From NCBI GenBank assembly GCA_023249375.1, contig JAHFCT010000029.1, forward strand, positions 1 through 40,896: a stretch of DNA of 40,896 nt, read 5' to 3'. A model generated the notes under the pieces. The model worked only from the letters and a program-made list of their open reading frames with translations, was not told the origin of the DNA and did not search any database. Origin of the DNA: Gemmatimonadota bacterium. GTDB lineage: Bacteria; Gemmatimonadota; Gemmatimonadetes; Gemmatimonadales; Gemmatimonadaceae. Position 1 is the stretch's first letter. Each line of letters starts with the position of its first letter. Positions 23,434-33,000 of the stretch are shown here, one piece after another. The position numbers and the translations under genes are program-made.

Positions 23434-26028
23434 ATGCGACGTACGCTGGTGGCGGGATGGCTCGTGACGGTGTCGTGCGGTGGGCATGAAGGCCCTAACG
23501 CCATCCCCGTACGCGACGTCGCGGTGAACGCCTCCGCGACGTCGCTGGTAGTCGGCGCCACCACCCAGCTCACCGCCGTGGTCACCGGCACCGACGGCAA
23601 TGTCATTGCCAGTGCGCCCGTCACCTGGAGTTCCGTGACGCCCACCGTGCTCACGGTCTCCGCGTCCGGCATTGCCACCGCGATGCAGGCGGGGCAGGGC
23701 ACCGCGCGCGCCGCGTCCGGCGGGCGATCCGGTGACGTGACCATCACGGTCAAGAATCCGCCGGTGGCCTCGATGGCCTTCGACCGCGACTCGACGATCC
23801 TCACGCTCCCCGCGGGGAACGTCACGCTCGCCCCCGTCGCCAAGGATGCCGGCGGACACACCATCAACAACCCGACGTTCTTCTACAGCACCGATTCTCC
23901 CAAGGTCGCCACGGTCACGCAGCTCGGCGTCATTACCGCGGTGGCGGCGGGCGTCGCGACCGTCTCGGCGAGCGCCGACGGCGTCACCGCCACGGTGCGC
24001 GTGCGTGTGACGGCGACCGTCACGGCCACCTCGCCGCGCATCACGAGCGTGACGCCGATGCTCGCGGGCGCGTCGGCCACGATCACCGGCAGCAACTTCT
24101 CGTCGTCCGTGGGCGGCAATACCGTGCTTGTTGAGGGTGTGACGGCGACGGTCACCGCCGCCACGGCAACGCAGCTCAGCATCACGCTCCCGTCGGCGGG
24201 CTGGCCCTGCGCGGCGGAACGGCCGGTCTCGCTGCAGGTGAACACCAATAACGAATCGGGCGTCGCCACCGCGAGCCTGCGCACCGCCGTGCCACGCACG
24301 CTCGCCGTCGGACAGTCGCTTGTGCTCACCACGGCCAGCGACGCGCGCTGCAACGAGGTGTCGAAGACCGGCGGCAAGTATCTGGTCACCGTCTACAACC
24401 CGGTGCGGACAGCGGCGGGCACGCAGACATCGTTCACGCTGCGTGGCGCCGTCTCCGTGCCGCAGGTGGCGTCCGATGTCGTCGCGGCGGCCACGACGCA
24501 GCGCGCGCTGCCCGACTACGCCACCATCGGCACGGCGCGCTTCGGGCGCTGGCTCAACCGCATGCGGGAAGAGCAGGCCGACGAAGTGCATGCGCGCGTG
24601 ATGCAGCGCTCGCTCGAGTACGCGCGCGCCAACCGCGCCGATGCCGCGTCACGACGCCAGCGCGCGCTCACCGAACCGGCCGTCCCCGTCTCGCCATCGT
24701 TCGCCAATCAGGTGACCACCGTTGGCGCCATCACGCCGCTCAAGATCCCGAATCTCGACGCCGCGAACTTCTGCTCGTCATCCATCGCCGTCGGGGCGCG
24801 CACCGCCTGGGTCGGCCAGCACGCCGTGATCGTCGAAGACACGATCTCCGCCATCAACGGCGTGCCGACGCTTCGCGGACAGATCGACTCGCTCTACGCG
24901 CAGCTGGGCCAGGAGTTCGACACGGTGATGTGGCCCATTCTCACGCAGAACTTTGGCAACCCGATGGCGATGGACCAGCAGCTGAGCCGCACCGGCAAGG
25001 TGGTGATGCTCTTCTCCCCGCGCGTCAATGCCATGCAGGGCGGCTTCATCGCCGGCTATGTGGTGAGCTGCGATTTCTTCCCGTCGTCGCAGTCGCCAAG
25101 CAGCAACGTCGGCGAGTACTTCTACGCCATCTCGCCGACCAGCCTGGCGGCGGGCCGCGGTCAGGGCACGCGCGATACGTGGCTGTGGGGCATTCGCTCG
25201 ACCATCATCCACGAGGTCAAGCACATCACCTCGTTCGCCGAGCGCCTCTCGCGCAACGCGCCGTTCGAGGAGCTGTGGCTCGAGGAAGGACTCGCGCGCC
25301 ACGCCGAGGAGCAGTACGCCCGCGGCATCTACGGCGTGCCGTGGAAAGGCAACACCGGCTACCTCGCCTCGCTCTGGTGCGACGTGCGGCCGGCCAGCCC
25401 GTCGGCGCCGCAATGCGCTGGCCGCCCCGACCTCATGCGGCGGCATCTCGACGCGCTCTACGTGTACCTGCTCGCGCCGGAGGGCTACACGCCCTTTGGC
25501 TCCACGACCGCGGGAGACGCCACGTACTACGCGTCAGCCTGGTCCGTCGTGCGATGGATGATGGACCAGTACGCCGCCACCGAGGCGGGCTTCCTCACGC
25601 AAATGGTGCAGTCGTCGCTGTCGGGTGTCGCCAACCTCGAGGCGCGCACCGGCAAGACGTGGGAAGAAATGCTCGGCGAGTGGGCGCTCTCGCTCTACAC
25701 CGATGACTATCCGGGCGTGACGTTCGCCAACCCGCGGCTCCAGTTCCCCAGTTGGAATCTGCGCGATCAGTTCGCGGGACTCTGCGGCGACTTCGGTCCG
25801 TGCCTCGGCACCAGCACGTCCACGCTGTATCCCGTCGCGTTCCCGCTCGTGCCGCGCGCCACCGCGTTCGGCGCGTTTGCCGACACGATCCCCTTCTTCA
25901 ATGCGGCGACGTTCACGTCGTGGCTGATCAGCGGCACGCAGTCGGCGCCGCAGATTCTCGAGCTCAGAGGGTCGAACGGCGGCGACCCGCCGTCAACGAT
26001 TCGACTGGCCATCGTGCGGCTGCAGTAG
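23434..26028 (+). CDS. Lipoprotein metallopeptidase with Ig-like (BIG2) and IPT/TIG domains
   Basis: An 864-aa protein with lipobox LVTVSC (Cys15). Two BIG2-like Ig repeats (about 25-105 and 110-195) show the VTWSS...VATVS pattern; an IPT/TIG-like domain (ITSVTP...ATITGSNF, about 198-280) follows. The catalytic part has His593-Glu594-x-x-His597 (HEVKH) and LWLEEGLARHAEEQ (Glu617/618) 20 residues later, resembling hyicolysin-type (M30) zinc peptidases. It is probably an outer-surface protease. ATG 23434 is preferred to 23413 because it places the lipobox correctly; GAGGA lies at 23417-23421. Substrate is unknown. Confidence 0.82.
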   Translation: MRRTLVAGWLVTVSCGGHEGPNAIPVRDVAVNASATSLVVGATTQLTAVVTGTDGNVIASAPVTWSSVTPTVLTVSASGIATAMQAGQGTARAASGGRSGDVTITVKNPPVASMAFDRDSTILTLPAGNVTLAPVAKDAGGHTINNPTFFYSTDSPKVATVTQLGVITAVAAGVATVSASADGVTATVRVRVTATVTATSPRITSVTPMLAGASATITGSNFSSSVGGNTVLVEGVTATVTAATATQLSITLPSAGWPCAAERPVSLQVNTNNESGVATASLRTAVPRTLAVGQSLVLTTASDARCNEVSKTGGKYLVTVYNPVRTAAGTQTSFTLRGAVSVPQVASDVVAAATTQRALPDYATIGTARFGRWLNRMREEQADEVHARVMQRSLEYARANRADAASRRQRALTEPAVPVSPSFANQVTTVGAITPLKIPNLDAANFCSSSIAVGARTAWVGQHAVIVEDTISAINGVPTLRGQIDSLYAQLGQEFDTVMWPILTQNFGNPMAMDQQLSRTGKVVMLFSPRVNAMQGGFIAGYVVSCDFFPSSQSPSSNVGEYFYAISPTSLAAGRGQGTRDTWLWGIRSTIIHEVKHITSFAERLSRNAPFEELWLEEGLARHAEEQYARGIYGVPWKGNTGYLASLWCDVRPASPSAPQCAGRPDLMRRHLDALYVYLLAPEGYTPFGSTTAGDATYYASAWSVVRWMMDQYAATEAGFLTQMVQSSLSGVANLEARTGKTWEEMLGEWALSLYTDDYPGVTFANPRLQFPSWNLRDQFAGLCGDFGPCLGTSTSTLYPVAFPLVPRATAFGAFADTIPFFNAATFTSWLISGTQSAPQILELRGSNGGDPPSTIRLAIVRLQ

Positions 26029-26051
26029 CGTCGCTGGCACGCACCTATCCT

Positions 26052-26123
26052 GCGCGCGGCGCCGGGGCACGCGCCGATGCTACACCGCGCGCGGCGCCGG
26101 GCCGCGCGCGCCGATTCTACACC
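26052..26123. repeat. Two-copy imperfect tandem repeat at the 3' end of ybbP
   Basis: Units 26052-26086 (35 bp) and 26087-26123 (37 bp) both begin GCGCGCGGCGCCGGG and end with GCGCCGAT-T/G-CTACACC-like sequence. The second unit contains the stop codon of the minus-strand permease gene, so the first looks like a duplication of that gene end. Confidence 0.6.
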
Positions 26124-28669
26124 TCGCGCAGCGCCGCCATCGGCGTTTCCCGGAACACTTCGCGCGCCGTCAGCAGGCCGATGCCCACCGCCATCGCGAG
26201 CATCGCGCCGGCAATCGCCGCCGCCGGGCCGAATGCAAAGTGGAACGGCGCCTCAAAGACGAACCGCACCAGCGCCCAGCCGCCGAGCGTCGAGAGCCCC
26301 ATGCCGCACGCGCCGCCGAGTGCGCCGAGCAGCGCATACTCGGTGAACAGGATGCGCAGCACCTGCCGCTGCGTCGCGCCAAGCGTCTTGAGCAGCACGC
26401 TCTCGCGGAGCCGGTCGCGCCGCGTCGCCGCCACCGCGCTGAACAGCACCGGCACGCCCATCGCCAGGCAGAAGAGCGCGAGGAAGCGCACGGCCAGTGA
26501 CACTTTGTTGATGATGTCGTTGATCGTGCGCCGCACAAGCGAAATGTCGAGGCTCGACACGTTCGGAAAGTGTTCCACGACCTTCCGCTGCAGCGGCGCA
26601 ATCGCCTTTTCATTCTTCACCGCGATCACCGCCGCCCACTGCTTCGGCGCGCCGCTGATTGCCGCCGTGTTGAACACCGCAAAGAAGTTCGGGTCGAACC
26701 GCCCCCAGTCCACCTCGCGCAGGCTCGTCACCTTGGTGTTCACCAGCACGCCCTGCACGTCCCACGTGATGATGTCGCCGAGCTTCACCTTCAGCTGATC
26801 ATTGGCGAGGTCGCGCTCGAGCGACACCTCCTGCAGCGTGTCGCCCGCCTTGTGCGGGCCAAACCATTTGCCGGCGATCAGCTTCTCGGTTACCACCATC
26901 GTGTCGCGGAACGTGGAGCGGTACTCGCGGCGCAGGGCCCAGCTGCCGCGCCCCTGCCCAACCCGGCGCGCGTGCTCGTTGATGTCCTGGCCATTCAGTG
27001 CGGCGATCCGCATCGTCACGATCGGCGTGATCGAGATGAGCGCGTGACGCCCGTCGGAAATCGCCTGCTGCACACCGGCGCGCTGGTCGTCCTGAATGTC
27101 GAACATCACGAGGTTGCCGCGGGACGCCGCCGCCGTGATGTCGAACTGCTTCACCAGGTTCGTCTGCACCAGGTAGATGGTCGTCACGAGGAACGAACCG
27201 AATCCGAGCGCAATCACCACCGATCGCGTCTGATTGGCGGGCCGGTAGAGGTTGGCCACGCCCTGCCGCACTACATAGGTCCACGACGGGCGCACCACAC
27301 GGCGCGCCCCTTCGCTGAGCAGCAGCGCCGCGATGTAGAGCACCACCAGGCTGATGCCAATGCCGACGGCGAACATCAGCCCGCGCGGCACCGAATCGGC
27401 GCGCCCAATCGCCAGTAGGATCACACTCGCGAGCAGCGTGACGTTCACCAGTTGCGTGGCCGGGTCGCGCAGCGATGCGCGCACCAGCGCGGCGTCGTCG
27501 CGCCGCAGCGCCTGCAACGGCGACACGCGTCGCAGCGCCAGCAACGGCCGCAGCGCGAAGATCAGTGCCACGCACACGCCCACCGCCAATCCCGTGCCGA
27601 GCGCCGCCGGGTCGAGCGCGACTTGCACATCGAGCGGCAGGAAGTCCTTCACGAGGTGCGGCAGCAAAAACTGGATACCCACGCCCAGCAATGCGCCAAT
27701 GCCCGCTCCCAGCAGCCCCATCGCCGCCGCCTGAATGACGTAGATAAACAGCACCTGACTGCTCGTCGCGCCCAGGCAGCGCAGCACCGCCACGGTGTCC
27801 ACCTTGCGCGTCACGAAGGCGTGAACGCCGCTCGCCACGCCCACGCCGCCGAGCAGCAGCGCGATCAACCCCACGAGGCCGAGGAAGCTGGCCAGCTGCC
27901 CGATCGCCTGCGTGCGGTTCATCTCCTCCTGCACCACCGTGCGCATGCGCACGTTCGCCTTCAGCATCTTGGGCCGCAGCGGTGCCGACCACTTGGGCGA
28001 GTTCACGTTGGCCGGCAGCTTCACAAACGCTTCGTACTGCGCTCGGCTCCCGAATCCCAGCAACTGCGTCTCGCCCAGCCACGTGTCGGCGATGAACACG
28101 CGCGGGCCAATCGCGCTCGCAATGCCCGGATCGCCCGGCACGCTCGTCAGCGACCCGATGATTTCGAACTTCGCGTATCCTATGGTGAGTGTGTCGCCCA
28201 CCTTGGCGTCGAGCGCCACAAGCAGGGTGGGATCCACCACCGTCACTTGCCCCGTGCGCAGCCGTGCCCACGCCCCCGCCGGCTCCGTGACGACATCGCC
28301 GTACAGCGGAAACCGCGGGCTGACAGCGCGCACTTGAGTCAACCTCGTGCCACCGGTACGCCCGACAAACGCCATCGATCCAAACGTAGTCACGCGCGCC
28401 ACCGGCACGCCCGTGGTGGCCAGCGAATCAAAGAGCGAATCAATGCCCGCCGGAAACTTCTGGTTGCTGTTGAACGCCACGTCGCCGCCCAACAGCGCGC
28501 GCGACTGCGTGCGAATGGAATCCTGCGTGTTCGTCGCGAACGAGTCGATGGCCACCAGCGCCGACACACCAAGCGAAATGGACGACATGTAGAGCAGCAG
28601 GCGGCGGCGCGCCGTGCGGCTCTCGCGCCACGCCAGCCGCGAGAGCATGCCGAGATGCATCCCGCTCAC
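26117..28669 (-). CDS. ybbP: ABC transporter permease of the FtsX/YbbP type
   Basis: An 850-aa permease with an N-terminal helix, a periplasmic MacB-like domain, three helices, a middle helical section, a second periplasmic domain and a final three helices, the duplicated FtsX layout of YbbP. Landmarks are KVDTVAVLRCLGATSSQV and LRESVLLKTLGATQRQVLRI, the cytoplasmic coupling loops of both repeats. The start is GTG 28669, overlapping the ATPase stop (GTGA); ATG 28660 is an alternative. Together with YbbA it forms an ABC system thought to act on lipids or on envelope substrates rather than as a classic pump; the substrate is not known. Confidence 0.88.
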   Translation of the reverse strand: MSGMHLGMLSRLAWRESRTARRRLLLYMSSISLGVSALVAIDSFATNTQDSIRTQSRALLGGDVAFNSNQKFPAGIDSLFDSLATTGVPVARVTTFGSMAFVGRTGGTRLTQVRAVSPRFPLYGDVVTEPAGAWARLRTGQVTVVDPTLLVALDAKVGDTLTIGYAKFEIIGSLTSVPGDPGIASAIGPRVFIADTWLGETQLLGFGSRAQYEAFVKLPANVNSPKWSAPLRPKMLKANVRMRTVVQEEMNRTQAIGQLASFLGLVGLIALLLGGVGVASGVHAFVTRKVDTVAVLRCLGATSSQVLFIYVIQAAAMGLLGAGIGALLGVGIQFLLPHLVKDFLPLDVQVALDPAALGTGLAVGVCVALIFALRPLLALRRVSPLQALRRDDAALVRASLRDPATQLVNVTLLASVILLAIGRADSVPRGLMFAVGIGISLVVLYIAALLLSEGARRVVRPSWTYVVRQGVANLYRPANQTRSVVIALGFGSFLVTTIYLVQTNLVKQFDITAAASRGNLVMFDIQDDQRAGVQQAISDGRHALISITPIVTMRIAALNGQDINEHARRVGQGRGSWALRREYRSTFRDTMVVTEKLIAGKWFGPHKAGDTLQEVSLERDLANDQLKVKLGDIITWDVQGVLVNTKVTSLREVDWGRFDPNFFAVFNTAAISGAPKQWAAVIAVKNEKAIAPLQRKVVEHFPNVSSLDISLVRRTINDIINKVSLAVRFLALFCLAMGVPVLFSAVAATRRDRLRESVLLKTLGATQRQVLRILFTEYALLGALGGACGMGLSTLGGWALVRFVFEAPFHFAFGPAAAIAGAMLAMAVGIGLLTAREVFRETPMAALREV

Positions 28670-29349
28670 GCCGTTGCTCCGGTCGCGCGGTCTTCCACCA
28701 CGAGGCCGTCGGCCAGGCGGATCAGCCGCTGCGCGCGATTCGCGAGATTCGTCTCGTGCGTCACCAGCACCACGGTGGCGCCCTCCTCGCGGTTCAACGC
28801 GGTGAGCAGCTCGACGATCTTCGCGCCGGTCGCGCCATCGAGGTTGCCCGTCGGCTCGTCCGCAAACAGAATGCGCGGCCGGTTGCTGAACGCGCGGGCA
28901 ATCGCCACGCGCTGCTGCTCACCCCCCGACAATTGCGTCGGAAAGTGATCCAGCCGGTCGCCAAGCCCCACCCGGGTCAGCAGCTCGCGGGCCCGCGCCG
29001 GCGCCCCGTCCTCGCCGCGCAACTCCAGCGGCACCTGCACATTCTCCAGCGCCGTCAGCGTCGGAATCAGTTGAAAGCCCTGGAACACGAACCCAACTTT
29101 CTGGCCGCGGAGCTGCGCCCTGGCGTCTTCCGACAGCTGGTGCAGCCCCACGCCGTCAATCTCCACCGTGCCGCGGCTCGGCACGTCGAGTCCCGCCAGC
29201 AGGCCCAGCAGCGTCGTCTTCCCGCTCCCCGAAGGCCCCACAATGGCTACGAAGTCGCCCTGCGGAATGGAAAACGAGACATCTTTGAGCACGGCAAGCG
29301 TCTGCGTGCCGCTCTGGTATTCCTTGGTCAGGTCACGGGCAACGAGCAT
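28666..29349 (-). CDS. ybbA: ABC transporter ATP-binding protein, LolD/YbbA type
   Basis: A 227-aa ATPase with Walker A GPSGSGKTT, Q-loop FVFQGFQLIPTLTALEN, signature LSGGEQQR, Walker B ILFADEPTGNLD and H-loop VLVTHE, all in the spacing of the MacB/LolD/YbbA group. ATG 29349-29347 shares the palindrome CATG with the tesA start on the other strand. The permease follows with a 4-base overlap. As in E. coli, the ATPase is divergent from tesA, which supports the YbbA assignment. Confidence 0.92.
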   Translation of the reverse strand: MLVARDLTKEYQSGTQTLAVLKDVSFSIPQGDFVAIVGPSGSGKTTLLGLLAGLDVPSRGTVEIDGVGLHQLSEDARAQLRGQKVGFVFQGFQLIPTLTALENVQVPLELRGEDGAPARARELLTRVGLGDRLDHFPTQLSGGEQQRVAIARAFSNRPRILFADEPTGNLDGATGAKIVELLTALNREEGATVVLVTHETNLANRAQRLIRLADGLVVEDRATGATA

Positions 29350-30067
29350 GCGGAGAGTCGGCGGAAGAGGAGTGGGCGGGCTGATGGTGACGCTGGTCGC
29401 GCTGGCGTGCGGCGCCCCGAAAGAAAACAGCAAGGCAAGCGCACCCGTTGGTGTGGAATCAACCACGGTCACTGGTACGCCCGCAACACAAACAACGTCG
29501 CGGCCCCGCGTCCTGTTTCTCGGCACCTCCCTCACCGCCGGGCTGGGGCTCGATCCCGACAGCGCGTACCCGGCCGTTGTGCAGCGTCTCGCCGTGAAGA
29601 ACGGCGTCGGATTCGACCTGATCAACGCCGGGCTGTCGGGCGAGACATCCGCCGGTGCGCTGCGCCGCGCCGACTGGCTGCTCACCCAGCGCCTCGCCAT
29701 GGTGGTCATCGAAACCGGCGCCAACGACGGTTTGCGCGGACTTCTCACGGACACCACCGCCGCCAACATCGAAGCGCTGATCGCCAAGACGCGCGCCTCG
29801 CAGCCAAGCGCCGCCATCGTCCTCGTGCAGATGGAAGCGCCCACCAACCTCGGCCCGGCCTACCAGAAGAAATTCCGCAACATCTACGCGACGGTGGCCC
29901 GCAAGACCGGCGTTCGCCTGCTCCCGTTCCTGCTCGAGGGCGTCGGCGGCCATCCGGAGCTCAATCAGGACGACGGCATTCACCCCACCGCCGAAGGCGC
30001 GCGGCGCGTGGGGGCCAACGTCTTCAAGTCGCTGCGCCCCGTGCTCGATTCCCTCTCGAGAAAGTGA
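29348..30067 (+). CDS. tesA: TesA-like SGNH esterase/thioesterase (lipoprotein)
   Basis: A 239-aa SGNH hydrolase like E. coli TesA (acyl-thioesterase, lysophospholipase L1). Ser61 lies in FLGTSLTAGLG, where the usual GDSL Asp is replaced by Thr; Gly124/Asn126 in ETGANDGLRG give the G and N blocks; Asp209 and His212 in DDGIHP complete the site. An arginine-containing n-region, a hydrophobic stretch and VALAC form a lipoprotein signal if translation starts at ATG 29348. ATG 29384 has AGGAG at 29367-29371 but gives a very short signal. Divergent from ybbAP and only 2 bp upstream of the tricorn gene, so likely co-transcribed with it. Confidence 0.88.
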   Translation: MRRVGGRGVGGLMVTLVALACGAPKENSKASAPVGVESTTVTGTPATQTTSRPRVLFLGTSLTAGLGLDPDSAYPAVVQRLAVKNGVGFDLINAGLSGETSAGALRRADWLLTQRLAMVVIETGANDGLRGLLTDTTAANIEALIAKTRASQPSAAIVLVQMEAPTNLGPAYQKKFRNIYATVARKTGVRLLPFLLEGVGGHPELNQDDGIHPTAEGARRVGANVFKSLRPVLDSLSRK

Positions 30068-30069
30068 AC

Positions 30070-33000
30070 ATGCGAACCTCGCTGCTCGTTGTCGCCGCAT
30101 TCGCGGCCCTCCCCCTTGGCGCGCAGCAGTCCGCCCGCCCGTCGTTCGCCGAACCCTCGCTCTCCCCGGACGGCAAGGAGATTGCCTTTGCCTCGGGCGG
30201 CGACATCTGGACCGTGCCCGCCGCCGGCGGCGCCGCGCGGCTGCTCGTGTCGCATACCGCCAACGAGTCGCGTCCGCTCTGGTCGCCCGACGGCACCAGG
30301 CTCGCGTTCGTGTCCAATCGCACGGGCAACGGCGACATATATGTCCTGGCGCTCCGTTCCGGCGAGCTGGCGCGCATCACGTACGACGACGCCGCCGAGA
30401 ACCTCGACGCGTGGTCGCGCGACGGCGCGTGGCTCTACTTCTCTTCGTCTCGCAACGACATCGCGGGGATGAACGATGTCTGGCGGGTGCGCAGCAGCGG
30501 CGGCACGCCTATGCCGGTGGCCGCCGACCGCTACGCCGCCGAGTATTGGGGCGCGCCGTCACCCGACGGGCAGACGCTCGTGATCAGCGCGCGCGGTGTG
30601 GCCGCCGGACAGTGGTGGCGGCACGGCCGGTCCCATCTCGACGAGGCCGAACTCACGCTCGTCACGCCGGGCCCGACGCCGTCGTACAAGCCACTCTGCG
30701 ATCCGTGCGGCGGCGCCAAGGAGATGTGGCCCATGTGGTCGAGCGACGGCAAGACGGTGTACTACGTCTCCGATCGCAGCGGCACCGAGAACCTGTACGC
30801 ACGCGCCGTCGCCGGCGGCGCGCCCAAGGCGCTCACGTCGTTCCGCGACGGCCGGCTGCTCTGGCCGCAGGTGGCGTTCGACGGCTCGCGCATTGTCTTC
30901 GAGCGCAACTTCGGCATCTGGACGCTCGACGTCGCCTCGGGCAAGACGGCGCCCGTCGAGATCACGCTGCAGGGCGTGGCCGCCGGCCCCGTTTCGGAGC
31001 ACCTCACGCTGAGCTCCGGTTTCTCGTCGTTCGAGCTCTCGCCCGACGGCCGCAAGCTGGCGTTCATTGCGCACGGCGAAGTTTTCGCCGCTTCGGCGCG
31101 CGACGGTGGTGATGCCGCGCGGGTTACCGAGACCGTGGGCCTCGAGGCGCGCGCCACGTGGGCGCCCGACAGCCGCCGCATCGTGTATGAGTCCGACCGC
31201 GACGGCGGCGTCTATCATTTGTTCCTCTACGACTTTGGCACCCGCGCCGAATCGCAGCTCACACGCGGGCCGGCGCATGACGTGGCGCCGCGCTTCTCGC
31301 CCGATGGCAAATACCTCTCGTACATGCGCGGCGCCAAGGAACTGCACGTCTACGAACTCGCCACCAAGGCTGACCGCGTCGTCGCCACAGGCGAATTGTC
31401 GCGTCCGCCCTTTGTCGGTACGCGTGGCGTGGCCTGGTCGCCCGACTCGCGCTGGCTCGCGTATCTCGACAACGGCACCAAGGGATTCAGCAACACCTAT
31501 GTGGTCCCCGTCGCCGGCGGCGCGCCTCGGCAGGTCGGCTTCCTCTCCAACTCCAACGCCAACTCCATCGACTGGAGCCACGACGGCAAGTTCCTCGTGC
31601 AGCAGTCGTCGCAGCGCACCGAGAGCGGGCAGCTGGTGCGCATCGATCTGCAGCCGCGCGCGCCGCGATTCCGTGAAGACCAGTTCCGCGATCTGTTTGC
31701 GCCGGCGAGTACGCCGGCAAATGCCCCAGGCAGTGCGCCGACAACCGCGCCATCCAACGCGCCATCGATCGTCTCGCCTCAGGCGCAGCCCGCTGGCGCC
31801 GACACCGCACGCGCGGCCCGCGACACCTCGGCGCGCGGCGCAGCCAACCGCGGCGTCCCCAACGTCGACATCAACTTCGACAACATCCGCCTGCGCACCA
31901 CGGCGCTCAACACCGATCTCGACGTGTCGAGCGCGCTCATCAGCCCCGACGGAAAGACCCTGCTGCTCGTCGCCAGCGCCGGTGGCCAGCAAAATCTCTG
32001 GACGTACTCACTCGACGAGACATCGCGCGATGAGGGGTCGGCGCGCCCGCTCACCAGCGCGCCCGGCGGCAAGCAGAACGTGCAGTGGTCGCGCGATGGC
32101 AGCGAAGTGTGGTACACGGAAGCCGGCCGCATTCAGGCCATCAACGTCGCCACCAAGAACGTGCGCTCGGTGAATGTGAGCGCCGAGATGGACGTCGATT
32201 TTGCCCAGGAGAAGCTCGAAGTCTTCAATCAGGCGTGGGCCTACCTGCGCGACAACTTCTTCGACGAGAAGATGAATGGCGCCGACTGGAACGCGCTCGC
32301 CCCGGTCTATCGCGAGCGCGTCGCCGGCGCCCGCACCCCCGATGAGATGCGTCGCATCATGAACCTCCTGATCGGCGAGCTGAACGCGTCGCACTCCGGC
32401 ATGCGCGACCGCGCCCCGCAAACGCCATACACGGGGCGCCTCGGCGTGCGCTTCGACCGGCTCGAGTACGAACAGCGCGGCGCCTTCAAGGTCAGCGATG
32501 TCGTGCCGCTGGGGCCAGCTGCACTTGCCGGCGGCATCAAGGTGGGCGATGTCGTGACGTCCGTTGACGGTACGACGCTCACCGCGAACACCAATATTGA
32601 ACAACTGCTCGCCTACAAGATTGGCAAGCTCGTGACCCTCGGCGTCGCATCGGTGCCCGCGGCGGCGGCGCGCGGTGGTTCGGCGACGGCGCCATCAGCC
32701 GCCGTGCCGCGTGAGGTGCGCGTGCGCGCCATCTCCCTCGGCGCGGAGAAGAACCTGTTCTACCGCGCCTGGGTGGAAGAGCGCCGCGCCTATGTCGCCA
32801 AGATCAGCGACGGCAAGCTCGGCTACGCGCATATGCTCGACATGGGGGCCGGATCGCTGGCGCAGTTCTACGTGGACCTCGACGCCGAGAACCATGCGCG
32901 CGATGGCGTGGTGATTGACGTGCGCAATAACAACGGCGGCTTTGTGAACGCCTACGCGCTCGATGTATTGGCGCGCCGGCCGTATCTCACGATGCAAGGG

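Noticed and set aside
28756-30069. Upstream extension of the tricorn frame to 1536 codons
   Set aside because: The extension runs antisense through ybbA and out of frame through tesA, and the signal peptide begins at 30070.
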